22,270 bases of DNA from JALRAP01 sp046302815 (GTDB taxonomy: Bacteria > Bacteroidota > Bacteroidia > AKYH767-A > OLB10). Below are positions 1 through 7,522 of this stretch, piece by piece (the stretch's first letter is position 1; every line of letters begins with the position of its first letter). Both the position numbers and the translations under genes were made by a program. Location: assembly GCA_046302815.1 (NCBI GenBank), contig JBKCHO010000031.1, forward strand, positions 1 through 22,270. Direction: 5' to 3'. The notes below the pieces were generated by a model. That model saw nothing but the letters and a program-made list of their open reading frames with translations. It searched no databases and had not been told where the DNA came from.

Positions 1-270
1 GATGTAGCCAAGGCATATGAGTCGGAGGACACCTCCTTGGCAAGGAATGTATTTTTAAAGGACGAAAAGTTGGATGAAATCAATTTGGCTGCAAACAAAG
101 CGGTTGCGGATTTCATCACATCCCATCCCGAGAAGGTAAATCAAAGTCTTTACATGCTTTCCACCATCCGTAAACTGGAGCGCAGTGGAGATCAGAGCAA
201 AAACATAGCAGAAGAAATTATTTTTTATCTCGAGGCCAAGGTGCTAAAGCATAAGCACAAGACTTCCTAA
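1..270 (+). CDS. phoU: PhoU phosphate signalling protein, C-terminal part (cut by window edge)
   Basis: The reading frame is open from base 1, so the start lies to the left of the window; 89 residues remain. The final helical part carries RKLERSGDQSKNIAEEIIF, which matches the PhoU signature (R..ER.GD...NIAEE) with the acidic residues that bind metal in this family. PhoU is a cytoplasmic helical-bundle protein that links the PstSCAB phosphate transporter to the PhoR histidine kinase and dampens phosphate uptake. From family habit, pst genes would be expected just to the left, but they cannot be seen. A TTG at 37 is in frame but is not a sensible start because the family sequence continues upstream of it. 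The TAA stop directly abuts the stop of nth on the other strand. The family call is firm; the pathway role is inferred from the family. Confidence 0.88.
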   Translation, partial: DVAKAYESEDTSLARNVFLKDEKLDEINLAANKAVADFITSHPEKVNQSLYMLSTIRKLERSGDQSKNIAEEIIFYLEAKVLKHKHKTS

Positions 271-918
271 TTAAACTTCCGCACCTTTTCTTTTTGCATG
301 TTTACACCAAGTACTGATGTCGCATGTTTTACACTTGGGACTTCTGGCCGTGCAAACATATCTGCCATGAAGTATCAACCAGTGATGAGCTTTGTGGATT
401 ACTTCCTGAGGTAGATACTTTACAAGTTGTTTTTCGGTAGCCAAGGGTGTCTTTGCGTTTATCGTTAAACCGATCCTTCTAGAAACTCTGAAAACATGGG
501 TGTCAACGGCCATGGCAGGTTTTTCGAAAATGACGGATACGATTACATTCGCGGTTTTTCGTCCTACTCCGGGAAGCTTGATGAGTTGGTCAACTTCTGA
601 GGGTACCTTGCTTTTGAATTCAGATACCAACATACGAGCCATACCTGCCAGGTTTTTTGCTTTGTTGTTAGGATAGGAGATTGATCGTATGTGAGGGAAA
701 ATTTCCTCCATAGAGGCCTTGGCCATCGCAGCAGGTTTTGGAAATGCCTTTAACAGTCCAGGCATGACCATGTTAACCCTTTTGTCGGTGCACTGAGCGG
801 ACAGGATTACGGCCACTAACAATTCATAGGGATTCGAGTATACCAGTTCGGTTTCGGCAACCGGCATAGCCTTGCTGAAATGTTGTACAAATAGATCGTA
901 GCGTTCCTTTCGGGTCAT
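271..918 (-). CDS. nth: Endonuclease III (DNA glycosylase/AP lyase)
   Basis: The 215-residue protein has the length and layout of bacterial Nth. This base-excision repair enzyme removes oxidised pyrimidines and nicks the abasic site by beta-elimination. The helix-hairpin-helix LPGVGRKTANVI is at residues 115-126 and holds the catalytic lysine K121. The catalytic aspartate is D139 in VDTHV. The C-terminal 4Fe-4S ligands are C189, C196, C199 and C205, in the exact Nth spacing C-x6-C-x2-C-x5-C. All key residues are present, so it should be active. It lies downstream of the sigma factor and small gene on the same strand but seems to have its own -7 box four bases before the ATG. Its TAA stop abuts the phoU stop with no bases between. 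Confidence 0.95.
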   Translation of the reverse strand: MTRKERYDLFVQHFSKAMPVAETELVYSNPYELLVAVILSAQCTDKRVNMVMPGLLKAFPKPAAMAKASMEEIFPHIRSISYPNNKAKNLAGMARMLVSEFKSKVPSEVDQLIKLPGVGRKTANVIVSVIFEKPAMAVDTHVFRVSRRIGLTINAKTPLATEKQLVKYLPQEVIHKAHHWLILHGRYVCTARSPKCKTCDISTWCKHAKRKGAEV

Positions 919-922
919 TCCT

Positions 923-930
923 CAAAGCTA
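923..930 (-). promoter_or_regulatory. Bacteroidota -7 promoter box for nth
   Basis: On the minus strand this reads TAGCTTTG, a full match to the Bacteroidota -7 consensus TAnnTTTG. It is followed by AGGA and then the nth ATG. A start site about five bases past the box would fall at the start codon, giving a leaderless or almost leaderless mRNA. No clear -33 TTG was found at the expected distance. Confidence 0.5.
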
Positions 931-958
931 CAAAACCTCCCTTTTTGGGGAGGTTTTG
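931..958 (-). terminator. Hairpin between the sigma-partner gene and nth
   Basis: CAAAACCTCCC (931-941) is perfectly complementary to GGGAGGTTTTG (948-958), with a six-base loop. Read on the minus strand, the 3' arm ends in TTTTG, so the T-rich part is inside the stem rather than after it. It lies 20 bases past the stop of the small gene and directly before the nth -7 box. It may end or attenuate the sigma-factor transcript. It is symmetrical enough to act as some other structural element. Confidence 0.45.
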
Positions 959-978
959 AAAGTCAATCCAGGATGGGG

Positions 979-1203
979 TCAGGATAGACTTTTGGAGGCG
1001 AACCCCATGATTTCCCTTACGCATTGGGTCGAAGGGGAGAGGAGGGCCTTGTTAAGGATACCAAGAGAGGCCTTTAGATTCTCGAATTCACATTCGATCT
1101 CAGGGTCATGGTCGATTTGTTTTTGAATCAAAACGGTGTCTGTTAAGTCCGTTTCGTTAAATAGGTAAAGAATCAGTTTGTTTTGAGTAGAGTTTTCGTC
1201 CAT
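979..1203 (-). CDS. Small protein encoded next to an ECF sigma factor, function unknown
   Basis: This is a 74-residue protein with no membrane segment, no signal peptide and only two cysteines (C38 and C61), so no zinc-finger anti-sigma motif. The N-terminal half is acidic and looks helical. The C-terminal part, LLSPSTQCVREIMGFA, has the PS..T...I..(Y/F)A look that I associate with short proteins found after ECF sigma genes in Bacteroidota. It follows the sigma gene by 67 bases on the same strand and probably shares its transcript. A role as a soluble anti-sigma or sigma-binding partner is an inference from position and shape only; no domain is recognised. The coding call is supported by the neighbour pattern and ATG start; the function is open. 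Confidence 0.72.
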   Translation of the reverse strand: MDENSTQNKLILYLFNETDLTDTVLIQKQIDHDPEIECEFENLKASLGILNKALLSPSTQCVREIMGFASKSLS

Positions 1204-1270
1204 TCGTTATTTGGTTTGGGATTTGTCCATTTAACGCATTGGCAACAGACTCTATTGTATAATGGACGAT

Positions 1271-1855
1271 TTATTTCACTAAAATCAACTGTTTCTCCTT
1301 GATCAGTTTTCGAAGATTGATCAGGGCGTAGCGCATCCTACCTAAACTGGTGTTGATACTCACGCCAGTTTGCTCAGCGATATCCTTAAAACTCATATCC
1401 GCATAATGTCTTAGTATGACTACTTCCCGTTGGTCATCTGGCAAGTGATCAATCAGTTTGCGAACCAATTCGTGTATCTGGTCGTTGACCAGTTTGTCTT
1501 CAATGTTGTCATCCGTCAGCTGGATGGAATCCATAATGCTGTAATCCTCAGTGTCTCTCGACAAAGGCATCCTTTTTTGTTTTCTGAAATGATCAATGAC
1601 CATATTATGAGCGATACGGATAACCCAAGGCAAAAACTTGCCTTCTTCTTGGTAATTACCCGAACGCAGCGTATGAATGACCTTGATGAATGTTTCTTGG
1701 AAAATATCCTCTGCCTGCTCCCGATCCCTTACCAGTAACATAATGGATGTGAATATCTTACGCTGATGTCTGGAAATTAGAATTTCCATTTTTGATTCAT
1801 CACCGTTGATAAAGGATACGATTAAATCGTGATCCGAAACTGCTGGAATGCGCAT
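1271..1855 (-). CDS. ECF-type RNA polymerase sigma factor (RpoE-like)
   Basis: At 194 residues this is a normal group 4 sigma factor. Region 2 spans roughly residues 20-90 and includes EQAEDIFQETFIKVI and the -10 binding stretch around WVIRIAHNMVIDHFRK. Region 4 is at about 125-188, with LPDDQREVVILRHYADMSFKDIAEQTGVS and the recognition helix before GRMRYALINLRK. It would direct RNA polymerase to a small regulon; which genes cannot be told from this window. There is no membrane anti-sigma gene beside it, only the 74-residue protein downstream. A good consensus promoter lies about 150 bases upstream, leaving a long untranslated leader, unlike the very short leaders predicted for neighbouring genes. 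No specific gene name is justified. Confidence 0.93.
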   Translation of the reverse strand: MRIPAVSDHDLIVSFINGDESKMEILISRHQRKIFTSIMLLVRDREQAEDIFQETFIKVIHTLRSGNYQEEGKFLPWVIRIAHNMVIDHFRKQKRMPLSRDTEDYSIMDSIQLTDDNIEDKLVNDQIHELVRKLIDHLPDDQREVVILRHYADMSFKDIAEQTGVSINTSLGRMRYALINLRKLIKEKQLILVK

Positions 1856-2010
1856 AGGCTACCCTGGTTAAAGTGAAACTTAATACCTTAAAAATCAGAG
1901 TAGTGTTTTATCTATGCAGTAGGGGTTAAGTTAAAAGACAGTTTTTGGTTCGACGATTAAAACGGAGCGGATTGTTGTTTATTGTGCTTGCCGTTTTTAA
2001 CACACTTAAA

Positions 2011-2041
2011 CAAATATAGTAAATCGATTCTCCGAAGTCAA
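2011..2041 (-). promoter_or_regulatory. Consensus Bacteroidota promoter for the sigma factor gene
   Basis: The minus strand reads TTG (2041-2039), a 20-base spacer, then TATATTTG (2018-2011). This fits the TTG-N(about 19-21)-TAnnTTTG rule on both elements and is the best promoter match in the window. The predicted start is near 2005, which leaves about 150 bases of leader before the ATG at 1855. It faces away from the promoter of the propeller gene at 2105. Confidence 0.6.
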
Positions 2042-2104
2042 GTGTTGACCAGTAACGGTTTGCCTTTTTACGGGTTAATGACAATCTACCTCTCAGCTTT
2101 TGGT

Positions 2105-2112
2105 TACCTTTG
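2105..2112 (+). promoter_or_regulatory. Bacteroidota -7 promoter box for the TolB-like gene
   Basis: TACCTTTG is a full match to TAnnTTTG and sits 33 bases before the ATG at 2146, so a leader of roughly 28 bases is predicted. A -33 TTG at the ideal distance is absent; only ATGACA (2078-2083) lies nearby. No Shine-Dalgarno sequence is visible before the ATG; the region is A/T-rich. Confidence 0.48.
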
Positions 2113-2145
2113 AAAAAAACCAATTATATAAAATAAAAGATTTAG

Positions 2146-3261
2146 ATGAAATCATTTATAGTATTATTAATAAGCATTTTATGTATTTATAACTTATCGG
2201 CGTTTGGTCAAGCTAAGCCAGGGCCTCCAAGGCCGGAAGTTGCTACAATGGATTCGGTTGCTTCGCTAACTTATCCAAATGAGAAGCATTTTAAGAACAT
2301 CCGTCAACTGACTTTTGGTGGTGATAATGCCGAAGCCTACTTCAGTTTTAACGGAAAGATGTTAACCTTTCAGGCTACCAACCCAGCTTGGGGCGAGAAA
2401 TGTGATCAGATCTTTTATACCCAATGGGAGAAGAGTGATATGAAGAACTCCAAGCCTTCCATGATTTCTACAGGTCAAGGACGAACTACATGCTCCTATT
2501 TCATGCCAGGTGATACCACTATTATCTATTCATCTACCCACCTAGCATCTGCATCTTGTCCTCATGTCCCACCTAAAAGGGCCGATGGCAAGTATGTGTG
2601 GAGCATTTATGATTCCTACGACATTTTTGTTGCCGATTTGAAGGGCAACATCGTCAAACAGCTCACCAATACTCCGGGATACGATGCCGAGCCAACGGTT
2701 TCTCCCAAAGGAGATAAAATCGTTTTCACCAGTCTCCGCACCGGCGATTTGGAACTCTTTACCATGAACATCGATGGATCCGATGTCAAGCAGATTACAT
2801 CAGGCTTGGGATACGATGGTGGCGCCTTTTTCTCTCCCGACGGCAAACAAATCATTTTCCGTTCTTCTCGCCCCAAGACCGAAGAGCAAATAAAGATTTA
2901 CAAGGATTTGCTGGCAGAGGGATTGGTTATGCCAACCGAAATGGAACTCTACATCTGCAATGCCGATGGATCTAACCTCAGACAGTTGACGAACTTGGGT
3001 AAAGCCAATTGGGCGCCTTTTTTCCACCCATCTGGTAAGAAAGTCATTTTCGCATCCAATCACAAATCCACCAGGGGCATTCCGTTCAACCTTTACATGA
3101 TAGATACCGACGGTAAAAACCTCGAGCAAATCACCTTCGACGGATTCTTCGATTCCTTTCCCATGTTCAGTCCAGATGGCAAAAGGATCATCTTCTCCTC
3201 GAACAGGAACAACGGCGGTACCCGCGATACCAATTTGTTTATAGCCGACTGGGTAGATTAA
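2146..3261 (+). CDS. Secreted TolB-like WD40/PD40 beta-propeller protein
   Basis: The 371-residue protein begins with a Sec signal peptide (hydrophobic core about residues 4-20, likely cleavage near AFGQ at 19-22). It then has repeated propeller blades with the PD40 pattern: SPKGDKIVFTSLRTG, SPDGKQIIFRSSRP, HPSGKKVIFASN and SPDGKRIIFSSNR. Linking strands of the type LYICNADGSNLRQLT lie between them. This is the fold of the TolB C-terminal domain and of many periplasmic or secreted sensor proteins, but the N-terminal TolB domain is missing, so it should not be called TolB. No catalytic domain follows the propeller. A likely role is protein or ligand binding in the periplasm or at the surface; the partner is unknown. 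Its TAA stop overlaps the stop of the convergent solute-binding protein gene within one TTAA. Confidence 0.85.
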   Translation: MKSFIVLLISILCIYNLSAFGQAKPGPPRPEVATMDSVASLTYPNEKHFKNIRQLTFGGDNAEAYFSFNGKMLTFQATNPAWGEKCDQIFYTQWEKSDMKNSKPSMISTGQGRTTCSYFMPGDTTIIYSSTHLASASCPHVPPKRADGKYVWSIYDSYDIFVADLKGNIVKQLTNTPGYDAEPTVSPKGDKIVFTSLRTGDLELFTMNIDGSDVKQITSGLGYDGGAFFSPDGKQIIFRSSRPKTEEQIKIYKDLLAEGLVMPTEMELYICNADGSNLRQLTNLGKANWAPFFHPSGKKVIFASNHKSTRGIPFNLYMIDTDGKNLEQITFDGFFDSFPMFSPDGKRIIFSSNRNNGGTRDTNLFIADWVD

Positions 3262-4901
3262 GGGTTTTTAATACGCACCTTCTTCAGAGATAACAGGTTC
3301 ATGGCGTTCATGCCCAAACCTGATACATTTTTGCTCTGCAGTCGTATGACCTCATCGTAATACAGAACAATTACTGGAGCCGATTCCATGATGATGGAGT
3401 CAAGCCGTTGGTAGGCTAGGTTTCTGGCTCGCACTTCTTGAATGCTGAAGCTGGATTCGAAAAGGGAATCGAACTCACTTGATGAAAAATGGGTGTAATT
3501 GGGTCCTGCCGGGGCACGGTTGGGCGAATAAAACAAGGAGAGGTAATTTTCCGCATCGGGATAGTCAGCAATCCAAGATCCTCTGAAAAAATCCAGCTTT
3601 TGTCTGGCTACCATTTCCCTATGAGTAGCCCCTTGATTTACCTCAACCCGAATGCGTATGCCACTTTCAGATAATTGACCTTGTAGGAATTCACACAGGT
3701 CTTGGTACTCTTTGGTGGTAGATAGGGTGATTTCGGGTAATCCTTTGCCTCCTGGAAATCCGGCCTCAGCCAACAACGACGCGGTGAGCTTTGGATTGAA
3801 TTCATACCCCTCCACTTTTTTTGCATCATAGCCCGGCATGCCAGGCGGAACCATTCCATGGATGCCAGGAGTGCCTATTCCATTTCTCAAATAACGGATC
3901 ATTCTTGAACGATCGAAGCCATGGTTAATGGCTTTGCGTATTCTCACATCTTGCAACGGGTTTAATTGCTTTTCCCGGGATGTAGCATCCATCAATATGC
4001 CCAAATATTCGGTATTCAAGTAGGGCGCTTTATTCATTATGAATTTATCCATGTACTTGTCCCTAAGTTGTCCGCTCCGGTCCAATAACTCATCCTTGTA
4101 GCCTGCATCCAAACCCGAAATGAAATCCAATCGGCCCTTCACAAATTCCATGAAAGCCGATTGTTTGTCGGACAAGAAACTGATGGAAACGGCATCTACT
4201 AACGGCAACCGCTCACCATTCTCGATTTCGAAATAGTTTGGGTTACGGTGTAGAACCAAAGCTGTTCTCTCTTCCCAAATGAAGAGTTTGAATGCACCTG
4301 TTCCCACAGGGTTTTTCCTGAACTCCTTGCCATGTTTCAAAACGGCCTCCCGTGGAACCACTGCACAGTAAGGAGTGGTTAATAATCCCGCAAAGGGTGG
4401 AAAAGGGGTCGACAGTCTAATAACGAAGACCGAATCATTTTCTGCAATGAAAGAGGCTTTTCCAGCAGCATCCTTCTCTACCTGGTTGAATACCCATGTT
4501 CCAGGAGAGGTAATTGACGGATCCAATATTCTATTGAATGAAAACACAAAGTCGGAAGCCACCACCTTACGACCACGACCGTTTTCGAAGATGGGATTGT
4601 CATGGAAGTAGACATCTTTTCTTAAGACAAAACGGTAGGTTAATCCGTCCTCTGAAATGGAATAGGAGGAGGCGATACAGGGTTTGATTTGAAGAGAGTC
4701 ATCCATCTGCAACAGGCCGTTGTATAGCTGGTGACACGCCCATACATCGGCTTGACCGCGAGCATAAGCTGGATCCAAGGAGCTGATCCCAGATGCCTCG
4801 TTGTATCTGAAAACCGTTTTATCCTGACGATTTTCGATTCGGTCCATGCAGGCGTAAATTGATAAAAGCAGACAAAGAAACGGGAGCCCAATGACCTTCA
4901 T
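3258..4901 (-). CDS. ABC-type solute-binding lipoprotein, family 5 (OppA/DppA-like)
   Basis: This 547-residue protein matches the peptide/nickel solute-binding family SBP_bac_5. Features include SSLDPAYARGQADVWACHQLYNGL near the N-terminus, the SYSISEDGLTYRFVLRKDVYFHD segment, and the late LLAEAGFPGGKGLPEITL and YPDAENYLSLFYSP stretches. The N-terminus is a lipoprotein signal ending LSIYAC with C18 as the lipidated residue, so it is probably membrane-anchored in the periplasm. I see no K/Q-rich acidic surface-export signal after the cysteine. It would capture oligopeptides or similar solutes for an ABC importer, but no permease or ATPase gene is nearby, so it is an orphan binding protein here. 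The start is supported by a -7 box four bases upstream. Substrate is not predictable from sequence. Confidence 0.9.
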   Translation of the reverse strand: MKVIGLPFLCLLLSIYACMDRIENRQDKTVFRYNEASGISSLDPAYARGQADVWACHQLYNGLLQMDDSLQIKPCIASSYSISEDGLTYRFVLRKDVYFHDNPIFENGRGRKVVASDFVFSFNRILDPSITSPGTWVFNQVEKDAAGKASFIAENDSVFVIRLSTPFPPFAGLLTTPYCAVVPREAVLKHGKEFRKNPVGTGAFKLFIWEERTALVLHRNPNYFEIENGERLPLVDAVSISFLSDKQSAFMEFVKGRLDFISGLDAGYKDELLDRSGQLRDKYMDKFIMNKAPYLNTEYLGILMDATSREKQLNPLQDVRIRKAINHGFDRSRMIRYLRNGIGTPGIHGMVPPGMPGYDAKKVEGYEFNPKLTASLLAEAGFPGGKGLPEITLSTTKEYQDLCEFLQGQLSESGIRIRVEVNQGATHREMVARQKLDFFRGSWIADYPDAENYLSLFYSPNRAPAGPNYTHFSSSEFDSLFESSFSIQEVRARNLAYQRLDSIIMESAPVIVLYYDEVIRLQSKNVSGLGMNAMNLLSLKKVRIKNP

Positions 4902-4905
4902 GCCT

Positions 4906-4913
4906 CAAAGTTA
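4906..4913 (-). promoter_or_regulatory. Bacteroidota -7 promoter box for the solute-binding protein gene
   Basis: The minus strand reads TAACTTTG followed by AGGC and the ATG at 4901-4899. The layout is the same as at nth (box, AGG plus one base, ATG). Transcription should begin at or within a base or two of the start codon. No clear -33 TTG is present. Confidence 0.5.
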
Positions 4914-4952
4914 AGCCTTTGAATCCTAATCGGGTGAAGTGTTGAAATTCAG

Positions 4953-4979
4953 TTGGCAGGGCTTATTTTCTTAAATTTG
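4953..4979 (+). promoter_or_regulatory. Bacteroidota promoter for mtaB and its operon
   Basis: TAAATTTG (4972-4979) matches TAnnTTTG and ends one base before the first ATG of mtaB. A TTG at 4953-4955 lies 16 bases upstream of it, slightly short for a -33 element. The 12-base string TTCTTAAATTTG (4968-4979) is repeated exactly before xseA (13752-13763). The position suggests a leaderless message and favours the second ATG (4984), which would restore the four-base spacing seen at other genes. Confidence 0.5.
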
Positions 4980-4980
4980 C

Positions 4981-6339
4981 ATGATGAAAAAAGGCAGGAC
5001 CATCGCTTTCCATACATTGGGCTGCAAACTCAATTTTGCCGAGACCTCTTCGATTGGGAAACAGTTTCGAGATGCTGGCTACGAGAAGGTACTGTTGGAG
5101 GATAGTCCTGATGTTTTTCTTTTGAATACCTGTTCCGTTACTGAGAATGCCGACAGAGAGTGTCGAACTCTGGTGAACCGTGCCTTGGCCGTGAATCCAG
5201 AAACCATCGTAGTGGTTACCGGTTGCTTTGCACAACTAAAGCCCGATGATATTGCAGGCATTCCCGGTGTTGACTTGGTCTTGGGCGCATCCGAAAAGTT
5301 CAATGCTCCAGCCTTTGTTGATTCCATACACGGAAAAGGCTCTACATTCGTACACGCATGCGACATCGAATCCTTGGAGGGTTTCATCAGCTCCCAATCT
5401 TCCAACGACAGAACCCGGGTTTTCCTCAAAGTGCAAGATGGATGCGATTACAATTGCAGCTTCTGCACCATTCCGTTGGCAAGGGGTTCTAGCCGGAGCA
5501 ATTCGGTTGCCGGAGTGTTGCGCGAAATACAAGAAATTGCTACAAACGGAGCTCGCGAAATCGTTCTAACGGGTATCAATCTTGGCGACTTCGGTATTGA
5601 TCCTGGAACAGGTCAACGCAATGAAACATTCTTCGACTTGGTTAAAGCCATAGAAGATTTGAATCCTCCTGTCCGTATAAGGCTCTCCTCTGTGGAGCCC
5701 AATCTCCTTGAAGACCGAATCATTGAGTTGATCGCACACTCTAAGGTCTTTATGCCGCATTTTCACATGCCACTGCAAAGTGGTTCTGATGCTGTGCTTG
5801 CTCGGATGCGTCGTAGGTATCGTCGTGAATTGTATGCAAGTCGTGTAAACTTGATCAAGAAACTTATGCCTTCGGCATCCATCGGTGTGGATGTGATTAC
5901 AGGTTTTCCAGCTGAGACCGATGAAGAGTTTCTGGAGACTTTCGAGTTCATTCGCGACTTGGAAGTATCCTACCTTCATGTATTCACTTATTCCGAGCGC
6001 GATAATACACTGGCTGCTGAAATGAGTCATGCAGTACCAATGTCCAAACGCAAAGAGAGAAATAAGATGCTGAGGATTTTGTCCGAAAAGAAATCTCAAG
6101 CGTTTGCGGTTGCTTACTCAGGTCAATCATTCGAAGTGTTGTTTGAATCAGAAAACAAAAGTGGATTTATGTTCGGTTACACCCCGAACTATATCAGGGT
6201 TACCGTTCCATTCCAAGAGAGTTGGATAAACCAATTGGTTTCATGCAAACTCTTGGAAATAGATAAGCTAGGTCATATGACTGCGGATCCTGTTGCTGTA
6301 AATAGGAATGCATCCAAGGTCGTTGAACATCAAAACTGA
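4981..6339 (+). CDS. mtaB: tRNA (N6-threonylcarbamoyladenosine(37)) methylthiotransferase MtaB
   Basis: This 452-residue radical-SAM methylthiotransferase adds a methylthio group to t6A37 in tRNAs that read ANN codons. The N-terminal UPF0004 domain has TLGCKLNFAE, diagnostic of the MtaB branch rather than MiaB or RimO. Its second-cluster cysteines are C15, C51 and C82. The radical-SAM motif CDYNCSFC gives C155, C159 and C162, followed by the family's IPLARGSSRS and the FHMPLQSGSDAVLARMRRRY segment. A C-terminal TRAM-like RNA-binding region covers about 370-440. All cluster ligands are present. Two adjacent ATG codons are possible starts; the promoter position favours the second (4984). It is the first gene of a four-gene rightward cluster, with lgt starting 11 bases after its stop. 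Confidence 0.93.
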   Translation: MMKKGRTIAFHTLGCKLNFAETSSIGKQFRDAGYEKVLLEDSPDVFLLNTCSVTENADRECRTLVNRALAVNPETIVVVTGCFAQLKPDDIAGIPGVDLVLGASEKFNAPAFVDSIHGKGSTFVHACDIESLEGFISSQSSNDRTRVFLKVQDGCDYNCSFCTIPLARGSSRSNSVAGVLREIQEIATNGAREIVLTGINLGDFGIDPGTGQRNETFFDLVKAIEDLNPPVRIRLSSVEPNLLEDRIIELIAHSKVFMPHFHMPLQSGSDAVLARMRRRYRRELYASRVNLIKKLMPSASIGVDVITGFPAETDEEFLETFEFIRDLEVSYLHVFTYSERDNTLAAEMSHAVPMSKRKERNKMLRILSEKKSQAFAVAYSGQSFEVLFESENKSGFMFGYTPNYIRVTVPFQESWINQLVSCKLLEIDKLGHMTADPVAVNRNASKVVEHQN

Positions 6340-6350
6340 AAAGACTAAAC

Positions 6351-7508
6351 ATGTATCCGACCATATCCGACCTGATTCAAGACCTGTTTGGAATTTACAT
6401 TCCCCTTCCCATCCAAAGTTTTGGATTCATGTTGGCGGTATCCTTTTTCTGTGCTGCATGGACATTATCCATGGAGCTTCGCAGAAAAGAGAGGCTTGGC
6501 ATTTTCAGGCCAGTGGTGGTTAAAACATTGATAGGTGAGCCTGCAAAGCCGATGGATCTTGCTTATTCCTTTATTTTCGGATTTCTCATTGGTTTCAAAC
6601 TACTTTATGTTTTCAATCATTATGGAGAGTTTGTTAACGATACCCAAGGTGTACTGCTTTCTTCAAAAGGCTCATTTCTTGGTGGATTAGCTGGAGGTAT
6701 CATCTCTGCTTTTTTGAGATACCGCGAAAAAGAAAAACTGAAACTACAAAAACCCGAGTGGAAAAGTGAAGAGGTTTCTCCGGCTCAAATGGTAGGTAAC
6801 ATTACCATGGTAGCTGCTGTGGCCGGTTTGCTGGGGGCAAAGATTTTCCACAATCTGGAGAATCTGGATGAATTGGTTCGTGATCCGCTGGGCGCATTGA
6901 TTTCATTCAGTGGTCTCACGATGTATGGCGGTTTGATTGTTGGAGGTGCGGCTGTTATATGGTATGTGAGGAAAAACGGAATGGATCCCTTTCATTTTGC
7001 CGATGCCGCAGCACCTGGACTCATGTTAGCCTATGGCACTGGTAGGATGGGATGTCACATTTCAGGTGATGGTGATTGGGGCATAGTGAATTCTGCTCCT
7101 AAACCTGATTGGTTAGGCTTCTTACCAGATTGGACTTGGTCCTATACTTATCCTCGAAATGTCATTAACGATGGCGTACCCATTGAGGGTTGCGTAGGAA
7201 ACCATTGCATGGTATTGCCCGAGCCCGTGTTCCCAACACCATTGTACGAATGTATCGCATGTCTGCTCTTGTTTGCAGGGTTGTGGTCGATTCGTAAACG
7301 CATTCTGATTCCAGGAATGCTGTTTGCCATTTATTTAGTCATGAATGGCGTGGAGCGTTTCCTGATAGAAAAAATTCGTGTCAATACACAGTATCACATC
7401 GGTTCATTGGATATCACCCAAGCTGAAATCATATCAGTTGGTTTGTGTTTGTTGGGTGTATTTGGAATGATTTGGTTGAACCGAAAAAAATCAACAACCA
7501 ATTTGTAA
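6351..7508 (+). CDS. lgt: Prolipoprotein diacylglyceryl transferase family protein (divergent Lgt)
   Basis: This is a polytopic inner-membrane protein of 385 residues, longer than the usual 260-300. Lgt transfers diacylglycerol from phosphatidylglycerol to the lipobox cysteine of prelipoproteins. Family marks include SGLTMYGGLI (187-196), GRMGCHISGDGDWG (231-244), FPTPLYE (294-300) and ERFLIE (335-340). Several residues differ from the E. coli enzyme: F24 where Y26 is expected, Y192 for H103, C235 for N146 in the GRxGNF motif, and D240 for E151. I recall similar GRxGC..SGDGDWG sequences across Bacteroidota, so this is probably a lineage form rather than decay. Whether it is the main Lgt or a paralogue with altered function cannot be decided here. 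It sits in the mtaB cluster, 14 bases before the next gene. Confidence 0.85.
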   Translation: MYPTISDLIQDLFGIYIPLPIQSFGFMLAVSFFCAAWTLSMELRRKERLGIFRPVVVKTLIGEPAKPMDLAYSFIFGFLIGFKLLYVFNHYGEFVNDTQGVLLSSKGSFLGGLAGGIISAFLRYREKEKLKLQKPEWKSEEVSPAQMVGNITMVAAVAGLLGAKIFHNLENLDELVRDPLGALISFSGLTMYGGLIVGGAAVIWYVRKNGMDPFHFADAAAPGLMLAYGTGRMGCHISGDGDWGIVNSAPKPDWLGFLPDWTWSYTYPRNVINDGVPIEGCVGNHCMVLPEPVFPTPLYECIACLLLFAGLWSIRKRILIPGMLFAIYLVMNGVERFLIEKIRVNTQYHIGSLDITQAEIISVGLCLLGVFGMIWLNRKKSTTNL

Positions 7509-7522
7509 TCTTCCACTGAATT

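Noticed and set aside
37..39. TTG as start of a complete 77-residue protein
   Set aside because: The frame is open to base 1 and the sequence is the C-terminal part of PhoU, so the gene is truncated by the window.
1926..2123. 65-residue minus-strand frame upstream of the sigma gene
   Set aside because: It covers the divergent promoters, including the -33 and -7 elements, and the translation looks random.
2146..3261. TolB of the Tol-Pal system
   Set aside because: The N-terminal TolB domain is absent and no tolQRA or pal gene is nearby; only the propeller repeats are shared.
5566..6099. 177-residue minus-strand open frame opposite mtaB
   Set aside because: mtaB is complete with all motifs on the other strand; this frame has no recognisable domain or promoter.
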